Shown: positions 16,382 through 26,544, counted from the stretch's first letter. The stretch: DNA of 64,000 nt from Arthrobacter sp. MN05-02 (GCA_004001285.1 AP018697.1:1612001-1676000), one strand, 5' to 3'. Numbers and translations are program-made. Notes: a model not told the origin generated them from the letters alone.

Positions 16382-17491
16382 CGGACCGGCACCCCGAGGA
16401 CGCACCGCTCGTCGCACCGGCCGCCGACCCCGAGGACCGGGCCGTGGAGGCGGCTCTGCGGCCGAAGAACCTCGACGACTTCGTGGGCCAGAAGCGGGTA
16501 CGCCGGCAGCTCGCTCGTCCTGGAGGCCTCGCGCCTGCGAGGACGCAGCGCCGACCACGTCCTGCTCTCCGGTCCTCCGGGACTCGGGAAGACGACGCTC
16601 GCCATGATCATCGCCGCGGAGATGAACGCACCGCTGCGCATCACCTCCGGGCCCGCGATCCAGCACGCCGGTGACCTCGCGGCGATCCTCTCCTCCCTGA
16701 CCGAGGGAGAGGTCCTGTTCCTCGACGAGATCCACCGCATGTCGCGGCCCGCCGAGGAGATGCTCTACATGGCCATGGAGGACTTCCGGGTGGACATCAT
16801 CGTCGGCAAGGGCCCCGGGGCCACCGCGATCCCGCTGGAGCTGCCCCCGTTCACGCTCGTCGGCGCCACCACCCGCGCCGGGCTGCTGCCCGAACCCCTC
16901 CGCGACCGGTTCGGATTCACCGGTCACCTCGAGTTCTACTCCACGGAGGAGCTCGAGCTGGTGCTCCGCCGCTCGGCGATGCTCATGGACATGAAGGTGA
17001 ACTCCGCTGCCTTCGCCGAGATCGCCGGGCGCTCACGGGGCACGCCCCGCATCGCGAACCGGTTGCTCCGACGCGTGCGGGACTGGGCACTCGTGCACGG
17101 CATCGACCTCATCGACGCGCGGTCCGCCGGCGCTGCGCTCGACATGTACGAGGTGGACGCCAGGGGCCTGGACCGACTGGACCGGTCCGTCCTGACAGCG
17201 CTCATCACCAAGTTCAACGGCGGCCCCGTGGGGCTGTCGACCCTCGCCATCGCCGTGGGGGAGGAACCGGAGACGGTGGAGACCGTCGCCGAGCCCTACC
17301 TGGTCCGTGAGGGCATGCTCGGGCGCACTCCGCGCGGCAGGATCGCGACGGCGGCAGCGTGGAAGCACCTGGGCCTGGAGATGCCGGCGACCGTGGCCGC
17401 AGCCATGCCGGAGGACCTCTTCTCCGTGGCGCCGGACACCCTGCTCGAAGCGGAATCGGGTCTTGACAGTTGGGGCCGGCCGGACTCCTGA
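16378..17491 (+). CDS. ruvB: Holliday junction helicase RuvB (frameshifted)
   Basis: The hexameric AAA+ motor for branch migration. The N-terminus reads in one frame through [13 protein letters not shown], then continues in the next frame as [28 protein letters not shown]. The break is near 16510-16516 (CTCGCTC) and is most simply two missing bases, since the family reads REQLSLVLEA here. After it everything is intact: Walker [10 protein letters not shown], Walker B VLFLDEIH, sensor GATTRAG, the arginine finger region PLRDRFG, and the C-terminal winged helix. As written, RuvB would be truncated before the Walker A motif. Sequence error is likely. It overlaps ruvA by ATGA. Confidence 0.92.
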
Positions 17492-17593
17492 CGAGGAGAC
17501 GCCCAGCTTTCCCCTTTACACTGGTGTCTTCGAATGTGTGCCGTGGCACAGTCCTGCCGCCCACACCTCCAGTCCCAGGAACGGAAACACCCA

Positions 17594-18160
17594 GTGCTCG
17601 CACATGTAGTCGCCCAGACCACCTCCGGAGAAGCCCTTCCCTTCGACATCTTCTCCCTCCTGCTGCCGCTGGCGCTGGCATTCCTGATCTTCACCATGTT
17701 CCGCAGGCAGCGGAAGACCCAGCAGCAGGTGAAGGAGATGCGGACGCAGATGGAGCCCGGCACCGAGGTCATGACGCAGTTCGGCCTCTACGGGACGATC
17801 GTCTCGATCGACCAGGAGAACAACAAGGCCGTCCTCGAACTGTCTCCGGGGAACACCGCCACGGTGCACACCCAGGCCCTCTCCAAGGTCGTCAAGCAGG
17901 AACCGGCCGCCGCGCATGACGCAGACGGCTCGGCGGACCGCGGCGACCTCGACGCCTACGACGGCGCCCCGGTGCCCGACGACGCGTCGTCGCTCGATGC
18001 CACGCCGGCCGCCGGTTCGACCGCTGCGGGAACTCCCGGCGCGGCATCGGGCATCGAGACTTCGGAGGAGACGCTGGAGCGGCTGGACCGCGAGCAGTCC
18101 ACCCGGGAGAACCGCGACGCGCGGGATGCCCGCGACCCCAAAGCGAACCCCGACAACTAG
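17594..18160 (+). CDS. yajC: Preprotein translocase subunit YajC
   Basis: A 188-residue YajC, the small partner of SecDF at the Sec translocon. A single transmembrane segment (FSLLLPLALAFLIFTMFRRQRK, about residues 20-41) is followed by the conserved MRTQMEPGTEVMTQFGLYGTIVSID element. The acidic Ala/Asp-rich tail (about 100-188) is much longer than in proteobacteria, as is common in actinobacteria. I chose the GTG at 17594, which gives the typical VLAHVVAQ start. The in-frame ATG at 17534 would add a Cys/His-rich stretch with no family match. It leads secD and secF. Confidence 0.93.
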   Translation: MLAHVVAQTTSGEALPFDIFSLLLPLALAFLIFTMFRRQRKTQQQVKEMRTQMEPGTEVMTQFGLYGTIVSIDQENNKAVLELSPGNTATVHTQALSKVVKQEPAAAHDADGSADRGDLDAYDGAPVPDDASSLDATPAAGSTAAGTPGAASGIETSEETLERLDREQSTRENRDARDARDPKANPDN

Positions 18161-18167
18161 CATTCCT

Positions 18168-18196
18168 TGGGGGCGCGGTACTCAGCCGAGCCCCCA
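18168..18196 (+). promoter_or_regulatory. Hairpin in the yajC-secD spacer
   Basis: TGGGGGC (18168-18174) and GCCCCCA (18190-18196) form a 7-bp stem eight nucleotides after the yajC stop. A second stem, GGCGCG...CGCGCC, follows within the 85-nt spacer. It could be a partial terminator, or could stabilise or process the message between yajC and secD. Confidence 0.4.
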
Positions 18197-18245
18197 CAGG
18201 ATCAACCCGGCGCGAGAGCCGCGCCACTGAATAAGGACACCCACC

Positions 18246-20000
18246 ATGCCTCGTACCGGTCCCGGGACGGCAGCCAAGCGGACACTAGTCTGGCTGGGCG
18301 CATTGACAGCACTGCTCGCGATCCTGCTGGGAGCGGGTTCCTACTGGAGCACTGCGAGCTGGAGTCCCCGGCTGGCCCTCGACCTCGAGGGCGGAACACA
18401 GATGATCCTCGCCCCGCGGGTCCAGGGCGGCGCGGAGATCACCCCCGAACAGCTCGACCAGGCCGTCGAGATCATCCGCCAGCGCGTGGACGGATCCGGC
18501 GTCGCCGAGGCCGAGATCAATACGCAGTCCGGGCAGAACGTCATCGTGTCGCTGCCGGGCACCCCTGATCCCGAGACGCGCGACCTCATCCAGGCCTCGG
18601 CCCAGATGGAATTCCGGCCGGTCCTCGCCGGAGGACCGGGCCAGGCGCCGCCCGCGGAGACCCCGACACCCGACGACCAGCTGCCGCAGCCGGCGGCCGA
18701 GCCGCAGGACGCGAGCGATCCGAACTGGATCACCCCTGAGCTCTACAAGCAGTTCGAGGCACTGGACTGCCTCGATCCCGCCGCGCTCGAGCCCGCCGAG
18801 GAGCCCGCCCCGGCCGACCAGCCGATGGTCGCCTGCGAACCCGACACGCAGGGCAAGTACATCCTGGGACCCGTCGAGGTCCCCGGGACGGACATCTCGA
18901 CGGCGAGCTACGGTCTGCAGCGCGGAGCGCAGGGCCAGGCACTGAACACCTGGGCCGTGAACATCGACTTCAACGACGAGGGCACGGAGGTGTTCCGGGA
19001 AGTCACCGAGCGCCTCTACGCCATCGGCCCGGGCGACCCCCGTAACCAGTTCGCCATCGTGCTCGACGGCCGGATCGTCTCGGCGCCGACCACCAACGTC
19101 GTCATCCCCGACGGCAACCCGCAGATCACCGGCGGGTTCACCGAGGAATCGGCGGCCGCCCTCGCCGAGCAGCTCAAGTACGGCGCGCTGCCCATCAGCT
19201 TCGAGATCCAGAGTGAACAGCAGATCTCGGCGACCCTCGGTGCCGACCAGCTCCGCCTCGGACTCGTCGCCGGCCTCATCGGACTCCTGCTCGTCGCCGT
19301 GTACTCGATGTTCCAGTACCGGTTGCTGGGCCTGGTCACCATCGCGTCGCTCGTGGTCGCCGGCGTCCTCACCTACCTGGCGATCTGCATCCTCGGCTGG
19401 ACGGAGAACTACCGGCTGTCCCTGGCCGGTGTCGCCGGCCTGATCGTCGCCATCGGTCAGACCGCCGACTCGTTCATCGTCTATTTCGAGCGCATCCGCG
19501 ACGAGCTCCGCGACGGACGCGGGCTCGTCTCCGCCGTCGAGAACGGCTGGCGCCGTGCCAAGCGCACGGTGCTCGCCTCGAAGGCCGTGAACCTGCTGGC
19601 CGCACTCGTGCTCTACTTCGTGGCTGTCGGCAACGTCCGCGGCTTCGCGTTCACGCTCGGCCTGACGGCCATCGCCGACCTCGTGGTCGTCTTCCTCTTC
19701 ACCCACCCGGTGCTCCGCCTGCTGGCCAGGACCAGGTTCTTCGGCGAGGGGCACCCCTGGTCGGGGCTGGACCCGAGCAGGCTCGGGGGCATCCCGCTCT
19801 ACCGCGGAGCCGGCCGCCTGCGCGAGCCGGGCGAGAAGACGGAGAAGGGCCGGCAGCCCGTCGTGGTGGCCCGGACCAGGAACAAGGGCGCCACGGCCGA
19901 AGCCGAACGCCGCATGACCATCGCCGAGCGCCGCCGCGCGGAGCAGCAGAAGGCCCTCGCCGGGCGCACCGGTTCGTCCAAGAAAGAGAACAACGAATGA
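18246..20000 (+). CDS. secD: Protein translocase subunit SecD
   Basis: A 584-residue RND-type membrane protein that uses the proton gradient to pull exported proteins after SecA. TM1 is at about 13-34, followed by the P1 signature ALDLEGGTQMIL. A large extracytoplasmic region (to about 335) contains a Pro/Ala/Glu-rich insert (about 125-200) that is expanded relative to E. coli. Five further membrane segments carry GLVAGLIGLLLVAVYSMFQYR and the D519-equivalent-region motif GLIVAIGQTADSFIVYFERIRDE. The basic C-terminal tail is cytosolic. It is coupled to secF by an ATGA overlap. Confidence 0.96.
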   Translation: MPRTGPGTAAKRTLVWLGALTALLAILLGAGSYWSTASWSPRLALDLEGGTQMILAPRVQGGAEITPEQLDQAVEIIRQRVDGSGVAEAEINTQSGQNVIVSLPGTPDPETRDLIQASAQMEFRPVLAGGPGQAPPAETPTPDDQLPQPAAEPQDASDPNWITPELYKQFEALDCLDPAALEPAEEPAPADQPMVACEPDTQGKYILGPVEVPGTDISTASYGLQRGAQGQALNTWAVNIDFNDEGTEVFREVTERLYAIGPGDPRNQFAIVLDGRIVSAPTTNVVIPDGNPQITGGFTEESAAALAEQLKYGALPISFEIQSEQQISATLGADQLRLGLVAGLIGLLLVAVYSMFQYRLLGLVTIASLVVAGVLTYLAICILGWTENYRLSLAGVAGLIVAIGQTADSFIVYFERIRDELRDGRGLVSAVENGWRRAKRTVLASKAVNLLAALVLYFVAVGNVRGFAFTLGLTAIADLVVVFLFTHPVLRLLARTRFFGEGHPWSGLDPSRLGGIPLYRGAGRLREPGEKTEKGRQPVVVARTRNKGATAEAERRMTIAERRRAEQQKALAGRTGSSKKENNE

Positions 20001-20995
20001 GCCGCACAAGCTTCGCCACGTTCGGCAACGAGCTGTACTCGGGGAAGCGCTCCTATCCCTTCGTCGCCAAGCGGAACCTCTGGTTCCTCATCGCCGGCCT
20101 CGCCGTCCTGATCTCGATCATCATCCCGGTGGTCAAGGGCGGCTTCAACCTCGGCATCGATTTCCGCGGCGGATCCGAGTTCACGGTGTCCGCCACCGAG
20201 AACACCGACACCGCGATCGGGGAGACGGCCGTGACGGACGTCGTGCCCGACGCCGTCCCGCGGGTCACCAACATCGCGGCCGACACCATGCGCATCCAGA
20301 CCGAGCGGCTCTCGGACGACGAGACGCTCAGCGTCCGCGACAACCTCATCAGCGGGTACGGGGTGGGCGAGGACCAGGTGACCTCGAGCTTCGTCGGCCC
20401 GACCTGGGGCGAGGACGTCAGCCGCCAGGCCCTGATCGGCTTCGGCGTGTTCGTCCTCCTGGCCGCGGTGCTCATGGCCATCTACTTCCGCACCTGGAAG
20501 ATGGCCCTCGCGGCGATGGCCGCGCTCGTGGTGGTCATGGTCGTGACCGCGGGACTGTACTCGCTCAGCGACTTCGAGGTGACACCCTCGGCGATCATCG
20601 GCTTCCTCACGATCCTCAGCTACGCCCTGTACGACACGGTGGTGGTGTTCGACAAGATCCGCGAGAACACGGCCGATGTCACGATCTCCACGAAGCGCAC
20701 CTTCGCCGAGCAGGTCAACCTCGCGGTGAACCAGACGCTCGTCCGCTCGATCAACACCTCGGTGGTGGCGATCCTGCCGGTCGCCTCGATCCTCTTCATC
20801 GGCGCCTTCCTGCTGGGCGCCGGCACCCTCCAGGATCTGTCGCTCGCACTGTTCATCGGCATCATCCTCGGAACACTCGGTACCATCTTCATCGCGGCAC
20901 CGCTGTACGCGGCCCTGCGGCTCAACGAGCCGGAGCTGAAGAAGCAGGAGAAGAAGGTCCTGAACAGGCGTTCGCTCGAAGCGGCATCGGCCTGA
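19997..20995 (+). CDS. secF: Protein translocase subunit SecF
   Basis: A 332-residue partner of SecD with six predicted membrane segments. TM1 (NLWFLIAGLAVLISIIIPVV, about 26-46) is followed by LGIDFRGGSEF, the SecF/SecD shared motif. The C-terminal half carries AIIGFLTILSYALYDTVVVFDKIREN and the RSINTSVVAILPV stretch typical of SecF. Length is normal. Its ATG overlaps the secD stop (ATGA). A strong hairpin terminator follows at 21026-21068, so the yajC-secD-secF unit ends here. Confidence 0.96.
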   Translation: MSRTSFATFGNELYSGKRSYPFVAKRNLWFLIAGLAVLISIIIPVVKGGFNLGIDFRGGSEFTVSATENTDTAIGETAVTDVVPDAVPRVTNIAADTMRIQTERLSDDETLSVRDNLISGYGVGEDQVTSSFVGPTWGEDVSRQALIGFGVFVLLAAVLMAIYFRTWKMALAAMAALVVVMVVTAGLYSLSDFEVTPSAIIGFLTILSYALYDTVVVFDKIRENTADVTISTKRTFAEQVNLAVNQTLVRSINTSVVAILPVASILFIGAFLLGAGTLQDLSLALFIGIILGTLGTIFIAAPLYAALRLNEPELKKQEKKVLNRRSLEAASA

Positions 20996-21025
20996 TCCAC
21001 GCACCGTTGCAGAGCGCAGCACGAC

Positions 21026-21068
21026 CATCGGCCGCAGGGAGCCCGTCCGGGCGTTCCTGCGGCCGATG
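21026..21068 (+). terminator. Hairpin terminator after secF
   Basis: CATCGGCCGCAGG (21026-21038) pairs perfectly over 13 bp with CCTGCGGCCGATG (21056-21068). The 17-nt loop itself contains a small GCCC/GGGC stem. It lies 30 nt after the secF stop and just before the rel promoter region. Confidence 0.8.
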
Positions 21069-21160
21069 CCGTTCAAAGCCCAGCTAGACTTGGAGTTGTC
21101 GCATCGGGTGTGGCATCTTGAATCCTTGCCGGATCCGAGATCGAGATTGAGGGACTGCAT

Positions 21161-23609
21161 ATGGCTGAAGCGGTGAACCCTGCGGTACGGTCCAGCGAGG
21201 ACCAGGGCGCTGCGGCGTCGGGAGTTCCTGCTCCGATCGCCACCGATGGCCCACGCCCGGCCCCTTCACGCGGGCTCGTGCAGCCCGCAGCGCCGGCCCC
21301 GCGCGGGCTGGTGCAGCCGGCGTCGGCCGCCTCCGCGCCGTCGGCCACGAGTGCCGACCAGGTGGCGCCGGGCGGCGGGGCCGCACACGGCGCGCATCGC
21401 CCGCCTGACCGGCCGCGGCTCCTCCGGCTACTCGCCCGTCCTCGAGCCCCTGCTGCGCACCGTCCGTGCGAACAATCCGAGGGAGGACCTCGACCTCATC
21501 CAGCGTGCCTACCTCGTCGCGGAGCGGAGCCATGACGGCCAGACCCGCAAGAGCGGGGACCCGTACATCACGCACCCCGTGGCCGTCGCCACGATCCTCG
21601 CCGAGCTCGGCATGACCGGCACCACGCTGGCGGCCGCCCTGCTGCACGACACCGTCGAGGACACCTCCTACACGCTCGACGAACTCAAGCGCGACTTCGG
21701 GCCGGAGGTCGCGATGCTCGTGGACGGCGTCACGAAGCTCGACAAGGTGTCCTTCGGGGACGCCGCACAGGCCGAGACCGTGCGCAAGATGGTCGTCGCC
21801 ATGGCCAAGGACATCCGCGTCCTCGTCATCAAGCTGGCGGACCGCCTGCACAACGCCCGGACGTGGCGTTTCGTCTCGCCCGCCTCGTCGGCGAAGAAGG
21901 CGCGGGAGACGCTCGAGATCTTCGCTCCGCTCGCCCATCGCCTCGGCATGAACACCATCAAGTGGGAGCTCGAGGACCTCTCCTTCGCGGCGCTCCACCC
22001 CAAGGTGTACGAGGAGATCGTACGGATGGTCGGGGATCGGACCCCGGAGCGCGAGAAGCACCTCGGCCTGGTGCGGAACCAGATCGAGGAAGACCTGCGG
22101 GCCGTCAAGATCAGGGCGACGATCACCGGCAGGCCGAAGCACTACTACTCGATCTACCAGAAGATGATCGTGCGGGGTAAGGACTTCGACGACATCCACG
22201 ACCTGATGGGCGTGCGGGTCCTGGTGGACAGTGTCCGCGACTGCTACGCCACCCTCGGCTCCCTGCATTCGCGCTGGAACCCCCTGCCCGGGCGGTTCAA
22301 GGACTACATCGCGATGCCGAAGTTCAACATGTACCAGTCGCTGCACACCACGGTGATCGGCCCCGGCGGGAAACCCGTCGAGATCCAGATCCGGACGCAC
22401 GACATGCACCGGCGCGCCGAGTACGGCGTCGCGGCGCACTGGAAGTACAAGAGCGGCGGCCGGCAGCTCGAAGCCTCGGACAACGGTGACATGGGCTGGC
22501 TCCGCAGCCTCGTCGACTGGCAGCAGGAGACGTCGGACCCCGACGAGTTCCTCGACTCGCTGCGGTTCGAGATCAACGCGCGCGAGGTCTTCGTCTTCAC
22601 CCCCAAGGGTGAGGTCATGGCGTTGCCCGCCGGTTCGACGCCGGTCGACTTCGCCTACGCCGTACACACGGAGGTGGGCCACAGGACCATCGGCGCCAGG
22701 GTCAACGGCAAGCTCGTGCCGCTGAACAGCGAGCTGAACCACGGCGACTGGGTGGAGATCTTCACGTCGAAGGCCGAGGGGGCGGGGCCGAGCCAGGACT
22801 GGCAGGGCTTCGTCAAGAGTCCGCGAGCCCGGAACAAGATCCGCCAGTGGTTCACCAAGGAGCGCCGCGAGGAGGCGATCGACAAGGGCAAGGAGCTGAT
22901 GACGCGCGCGATGCGCAAGCAGAACCTGCCGCTGCAGCGGATGATGACGCACAGCGCGCTGCTGACGGTCGCACAGGAACTGCGCCACCAGGACATCTCG
23001 GCCCTGTATGCCGCGGTCGGTGACGGCCACACATCCGCCCAGAACGTGATCGAGCACCTCGTGGCACTCATGGGCGGACACGAGGGGGCGGAGGAGAACA
23101 TCGCGGAGACGGCGGTCGCCACGCAGCCCCGCCGCCCGAAGTTCTCCGATTCCGGTGTAACCGTGCGTGGCGTCGGGGACGTGTGGGTGAAGCTGGCCCG
23201 CTGCTGTACCCCGGTCCCGCCGGACCCGATCATCGGGTTCGTCACGCGGGGGTCCGGCGTCTCGGTCCACCGCAGCGACTGCCGCAACGTGCAGGAACTG
23301 CGTGACCAGCCGGACCGCATCGTCCCCGTGGACTGGGCGCCCACCCAGTCCAGCGTGTTCCTCGTGGAGATCCAGGTGGAGGCGCTCGACCGCAAGAGCC
23401 TGCTCTCGGACGTGACGAGCGTGCTCGCCGAGAACCACGTGAACATCCTTGCTGCGAACGTCAACACGTCGTCGGACCGCGTGGCGATGTCGCGCTTCGC
23501 CTTCGAGATGGGCGATCCGAAGTACCTGAACCACATCCTGAGCGCGGTACGCCGCATCGACGGCGTCTTCGACGTGTATCGGACCACCGGTTCCCAGCGC
23601 CGCTCCTGA
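21161..23609 (+). CDS. rel: Bifunctional (p)ppGpp synthetase/hydrolase Rel (N-terminal frameshift)
   Basis: Rel makes and degrades (p)ppGpp in the stringent response. The HD hydrolase domain has [19 protein letters not shown] and LLHDTVEDT. The synthetase domain has [15 protein letters not shown] (the RxKD form of bifunctional enzymes) and [15 protein letters not shown] ([24 protein letters not shown]) and C-terminal ACT domains follow, with the zinc-finger RCCTPVPPD motif. The best start is ATG 21161 (GAGGGACTGCAT upstream), which opens an Ala/Pro-rich leader containing two RGLVQPA repeats. The catalytic part is in another frame, so one base is probably extra near 21377-21380 (a GGGG run). 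A -10 TAGACT is at 21084-21089. Confidence 0.93.
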
Positions 23610-23618
23610 CGGGCCCGC

Positions 23619-24272
23619 TCACGCTCGCGCCTGCCCGGGGTCCCGGGCGAGGCGCAGCCGCGCGAGGGCCCGCGTCTTGCCCGGCACGCGCGAGGTGTTG
23701 ACGAGTGCTGCTTCCACGAGCCGCAGCGGACACGCGAGCTCCCGAGCCGTGCCGATCGAGCGCAGGATCCCGACGGCGTCGGCGTCCTCCCCGTGCACGG
23801 CGATATCCAGTGCCGTCCGGAGCGGTGTGGTCACCGACACCCCTCCCACCAGGTTGACGTCGAACGGCCCGAGCGCCACCTGATGCAGGACGGCGGGTGT
23901 GAAGGGCGGCAGGGCCGTGGTGCGCCGGCGGTGGTCCGTGACGAGGCTGATCAGCACCGGCCGGGGAGCGCAGCCGTAGATCCAGGCCGCGCAGGTGCGG
24001 CCGAGCGCGACGCGCGGGCGGAGGGAGGAGGGGACGCTGTGTGCCGCTGCCTGCGACCTCGTGGCCGCATCCTCCCGGAAGTCGCTGCGGAGGTAGGAAT
24101 CACCGATGACCAGCCGCACGAGCCCGTCGAGCCGCATGGCCTGCAGCTCTGCCGAGGTGAAGATGTCACCCGCATGGAAGAGCGCCCCGCCGGTGGACGT
24201 CACCGGGCGGCCCGACGTGCCGAGTGCGCGTTCGGGTGGAGCTGCTGCGCCGGCGCTGTCCAGGGGAGGCAT
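23619..24272 (-). CDS. AbiEi-like antitoxin-domain protein, orphan
   Basis: A 217-residue protein resembling the actinobacterial proteins annotated as type IV toxin-antitoxin AbiEi family antitoxin domain proteins. Supporting features are the N-terminal FTSAELQAMRLDGLVRLVIGDSYL winged-helix-like stretch, the middle RVALGRTCAAWIYG, and the VTTPLRTALDIA motif shared by that group. The assignment is from pattern memory and is moderate. No AbiEii-type nucleotidyltransferase toxin is adjacent, so it may be a stand-alone regulator. It converges on rel with only nine bases between the stops and lies after the strong DUF349 terminator, so it needs its own promoter. The start codon is uncertain. Confidence 0.6.
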   Translation of the reverse strand: MPPLDSAGAAAPPERALGTSGRPVTSTGGALFHAGDIFTSAELQAMRLDGLVRLVIGDSYLRSDFREDAATRSQAAAHSVPSSLRPRVALGRTCAAWIYGCAPRPVLISLVTDHRRRTTALPPFTPAVLHQVALGPFDVNLVGGVSVTTPLRTALDIAVHGEDADAVGILRSIGTARELACPLRLVEAALVNTSRVPGKTRALARLRLARDPGQARA

Positions 24273-24305
24273 CGCTCCAGCATCGCCACTGCGCTGCGCA
24301 CGGAA

Positions 24306-24347
24306 GAGCCCCCCGGCGCCGATGTGGACAACGGCGCCGGGGGGCTC
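24306..24347 (-). terminator. Hairpin terminator after the DUF349 gene
   Basis: GAGCCCCCCGGCGCC (24306-24320) and GGCGCCGGGGGGCTC (24333-24347) form a perfect 15-bp stem with a 12-nt loop. It lies 33 nt beyond the DUF349 stop on the minus strand and immediately before the AbiEi-like gene. Confidence 0.85.
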
Positions 24348-24380
24348 GGTCCTGTCCGGGGACGGACGGGAGGCTCAGCC

Positions 24381-26261
24381 TCAGGAGAAGTCCTGGGCCG
24401 ACTTCTGCAGCATCTCGAGCCACTGCTCGCGGGCCGCCAGCGCTTCCCGGGCGGAGGCGATCTTCTTGGCGTTCCCCGCACGCTCGGCATCGGCGAGGTC
24501 GTCCCTCAGCTGCGCGATCGTCGCCTCGAGCTGGGCCAGGGCACTGTTGGTGCGGGCCCTCGTCTCGGGGTTCGTCTTCGTCCAGTGCTCGTCGTCGGCA
24601 GCCTTCACGGCGTCCTCGACCTGCCGCAGGCCGCCGTCGATGCGCCCCATGTCGGCGCGGGGGACCTTGCCGGCCTCGTCCCAGCGGTCACGCACGGACT
24701 GCAGCGCCTTCTTGGCCGCAGCGAGGTCCCTGATGGGCAGGATCTGCTGGGCTTCCTTCAGCAGCGCCTCCTTGGTCGCCAGGTTGCCGGCGTACTCCTC
24801 GTCGACGGCTTCGTTGGCTGCCTTCCGGGCCTCGAAGAAGCGGTCCTGCGCAGCGCGGAAACGGGCCCAGAGGGCGTCGTCGTCCTTGCGGCTGGCGCGC
24901 TTGGATGCCTTCCACTCGTCCATCAGGCGCCGGTACTCGGCGGCGGTCTGGCCCCAGTCCGTCGAGTCGGCGAGCTGCTCGGCGCGCTTGATGAGAGCTT
25001 CCTTCGCCTGCTTCGCCTCGGCGTTGTCGCTGTCGAGCTGGGAGAAGTAGGCGCGCCGGTGCCGGTCGAAGACGGTGCGTGCCGACCGGAACCGCTTCCA
25101 GAGCGCGTCCTCCGTGCCGCGACCCAGCCTCGGCCCGTTCTTCTGCGCAGCCTTCCACAGCTCGAACAACTCGTTCATGCGGGTGCTGCTGGCCTTCCAC
25201 TGCACGGTGGAAGGGTCCCTGTCAGCGAGTTCCTCGGCTTCGGCGACGATCGCCTCGCGTGCCGCGAGCTCCTTCGCCTTCAGCTCGTCCTGGACCGCGC
25301 GTTCGGCCTTCTCGAGTCCGCTGATGGCGCCGAGCAGGGCATCGATCCGCGTCTCGAGGGCCAGGACGTCTCCGACCATCTTCCGTTCGCCGACCTGCGC
25401 ACGCAGGTGCTTGGCCGTCTTCGCCATGTCCGACGACGGCGCCTTGGCGTGCACGCGCTGCTCGAGCAGGGCGACCTGGGCGACCACGTCGTCGTACTTG
25501 CGCACGAAGTAGGCCAGCGCCTCCTCGCGCGTCGCATCCGGGTACTGACCGACGGCGTGTTCCTCCCCCTCCACGAGGAGGAAGACGTGCCCGTCCTCCT
25601 CCACGCGCGCGAACCTGCCCGCCTCCTCGAGGGAGGTGCTGTGGACCGGGGGTGCTGCCACGGGCTGCGCGGCCTTCTTCAGCGGTCGCGGTGCCATGGC
25701 CGTCGGCAGGGGCGGGCGGGGAGCGGCCAGGCGGGGCGACGGCGTGTTCAGCGGGGCGGGTTCGGCCGCCAGAGGGACAGCCTGCTCGGCGGGCCCGGCC
25801 GTCTCCGTCGTCCCGGCCGCCTCTGCCGCGGGCGTCACCGGCTCGACCGGGACATCCGCTTCTGCCGGGGAGCGCACGTCGTCGGAGGATTCCGTCGGGC
25901 CTGCGGATCCTTCGGCCGGAGGCGCCGAGGCCTCCGCTTCCGCGGTGCCGGCGGCGTCCGCCACCGCGGCGTCGGCCTCGCCGGCTGGATCGACTGCGGG
26001 GGTATCTGCCCCGCCCGACGGTTCGGCCGCGGCGGCGTCGACCAGTCCTGACGGATCGACCGTGAGGGCATCCGCCTCGTCGGCGGAGGGCCCGGCGTCC
26101 GCCCCGTCCTGCGGGTCGGTACCGGTCGCGGCTGCGGGGGACCCGTCCGTGGAGGTGTCCGGACCATCACTCACGGACGGGGTCTGAACACCGTCGTCCC
26201 CCATGCCGTCCTGCTGAGCGTCGCTGATGGTCGTTTCGTCGGATTGCTGACTGTCTGTCAC
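24381..26261 (-). CDS. DUF349 domain-containing coiled-coil protein
   Basis: A 627-residue protein with two parts. Residues 1 to about 220 are Ala/Pro/Glu/Asp-rich and low in complexity. From about 230 to the end it is helical and charged, with repeated DUF349 units seen as W-K-x-S, LWKRFRSARTVFDRHRRAYF, ALWARFRAAQDRFFEARKA and WDEAGKVPRADMGRIDGGLRQVE. No catalytic motif is visible and function is unknown; members are usually found near rel or hisS in actinobacteria. I chose the GTG at 26261 (VTDSQQSDETTISD), because the upstream in-frame extension to 26333 looks non-coding. A 15-bp terminator follows it. Confidence 0.88.
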   Translation of the reverse strand: MTDSQQSDETTISDAQQDGMGDDGVQTPSVSDGPDTSTDGSPAAATGTDPQDGADAGPSADEADALTVDPSGLVDAAAAEPSGGADTPAVDPAGEADAAVADAAGTAEAEASAPPAEGSAGPTESSDDVRSPAEADVPVEPVTPAAEAAGTTETAGPAEQAVPLAAEPAPLNTPSPRLAAPRPPLPTAMAPRPLKKAAQPVAAPPVHSTSLEEAGRFARVEEDGHVFLLVEGEEHAVGQYPDATREEALAYFVRKYDDVVAQVALLEQRVHAKAPSSDMAKTAKHLRAQVGERKMVGDVLALETRIDALLGAISGLEKAERAVQDELKAKELAAREAIVAEAEELADRDPSTVQWKASSTRMNELFELWKAAQKNGPRLGRGTEDALWKRFRSARTVFDRHRRAYFSQLDSDNAEAKQAKEALIKRAEQLADSTDWGQTAAEYRRLMDEWKASKRASRKDDDALWARFRAAQDRFFEARKAANEAVDEEYAGNLATKEALLKEAQQILPIRDLAAAKKALQSVRDRWDEAGKVPRADMGRIDGGLRQVEDAVKAADDEHWTKTNPETRARTNSALAQLEATIAQLRDDLADAERAGNAKKIASAREALAAREQWLEMLQKSAQDFS

Positions 26262-26544
26262 CGCTAGAAGTCTTTCGCTCGTCGGATGGCCGTGAGCAAC
26301 GCCGGGGCCATTGTCTGCAGGGTCTAGGAACAACGCGGAACCTGCCCTGAGGTTACTTTACCCACTGGTCCTCCGCCCGCGCCCCGGAGTGCGGGAGGAC
26401 CTTCCCCTGGACGGGCAGTCGGCATTCCCTCCCGGTGCTTTTCCCGCGGACCACCTGCGGCACCTAGGATTGAGGCCGCAGAACCGGACGGCCGCCCTGC
26501 CCGGGCGCCGGCCGGAACACCCCGCCCCGGAGGAGACCCACCCC

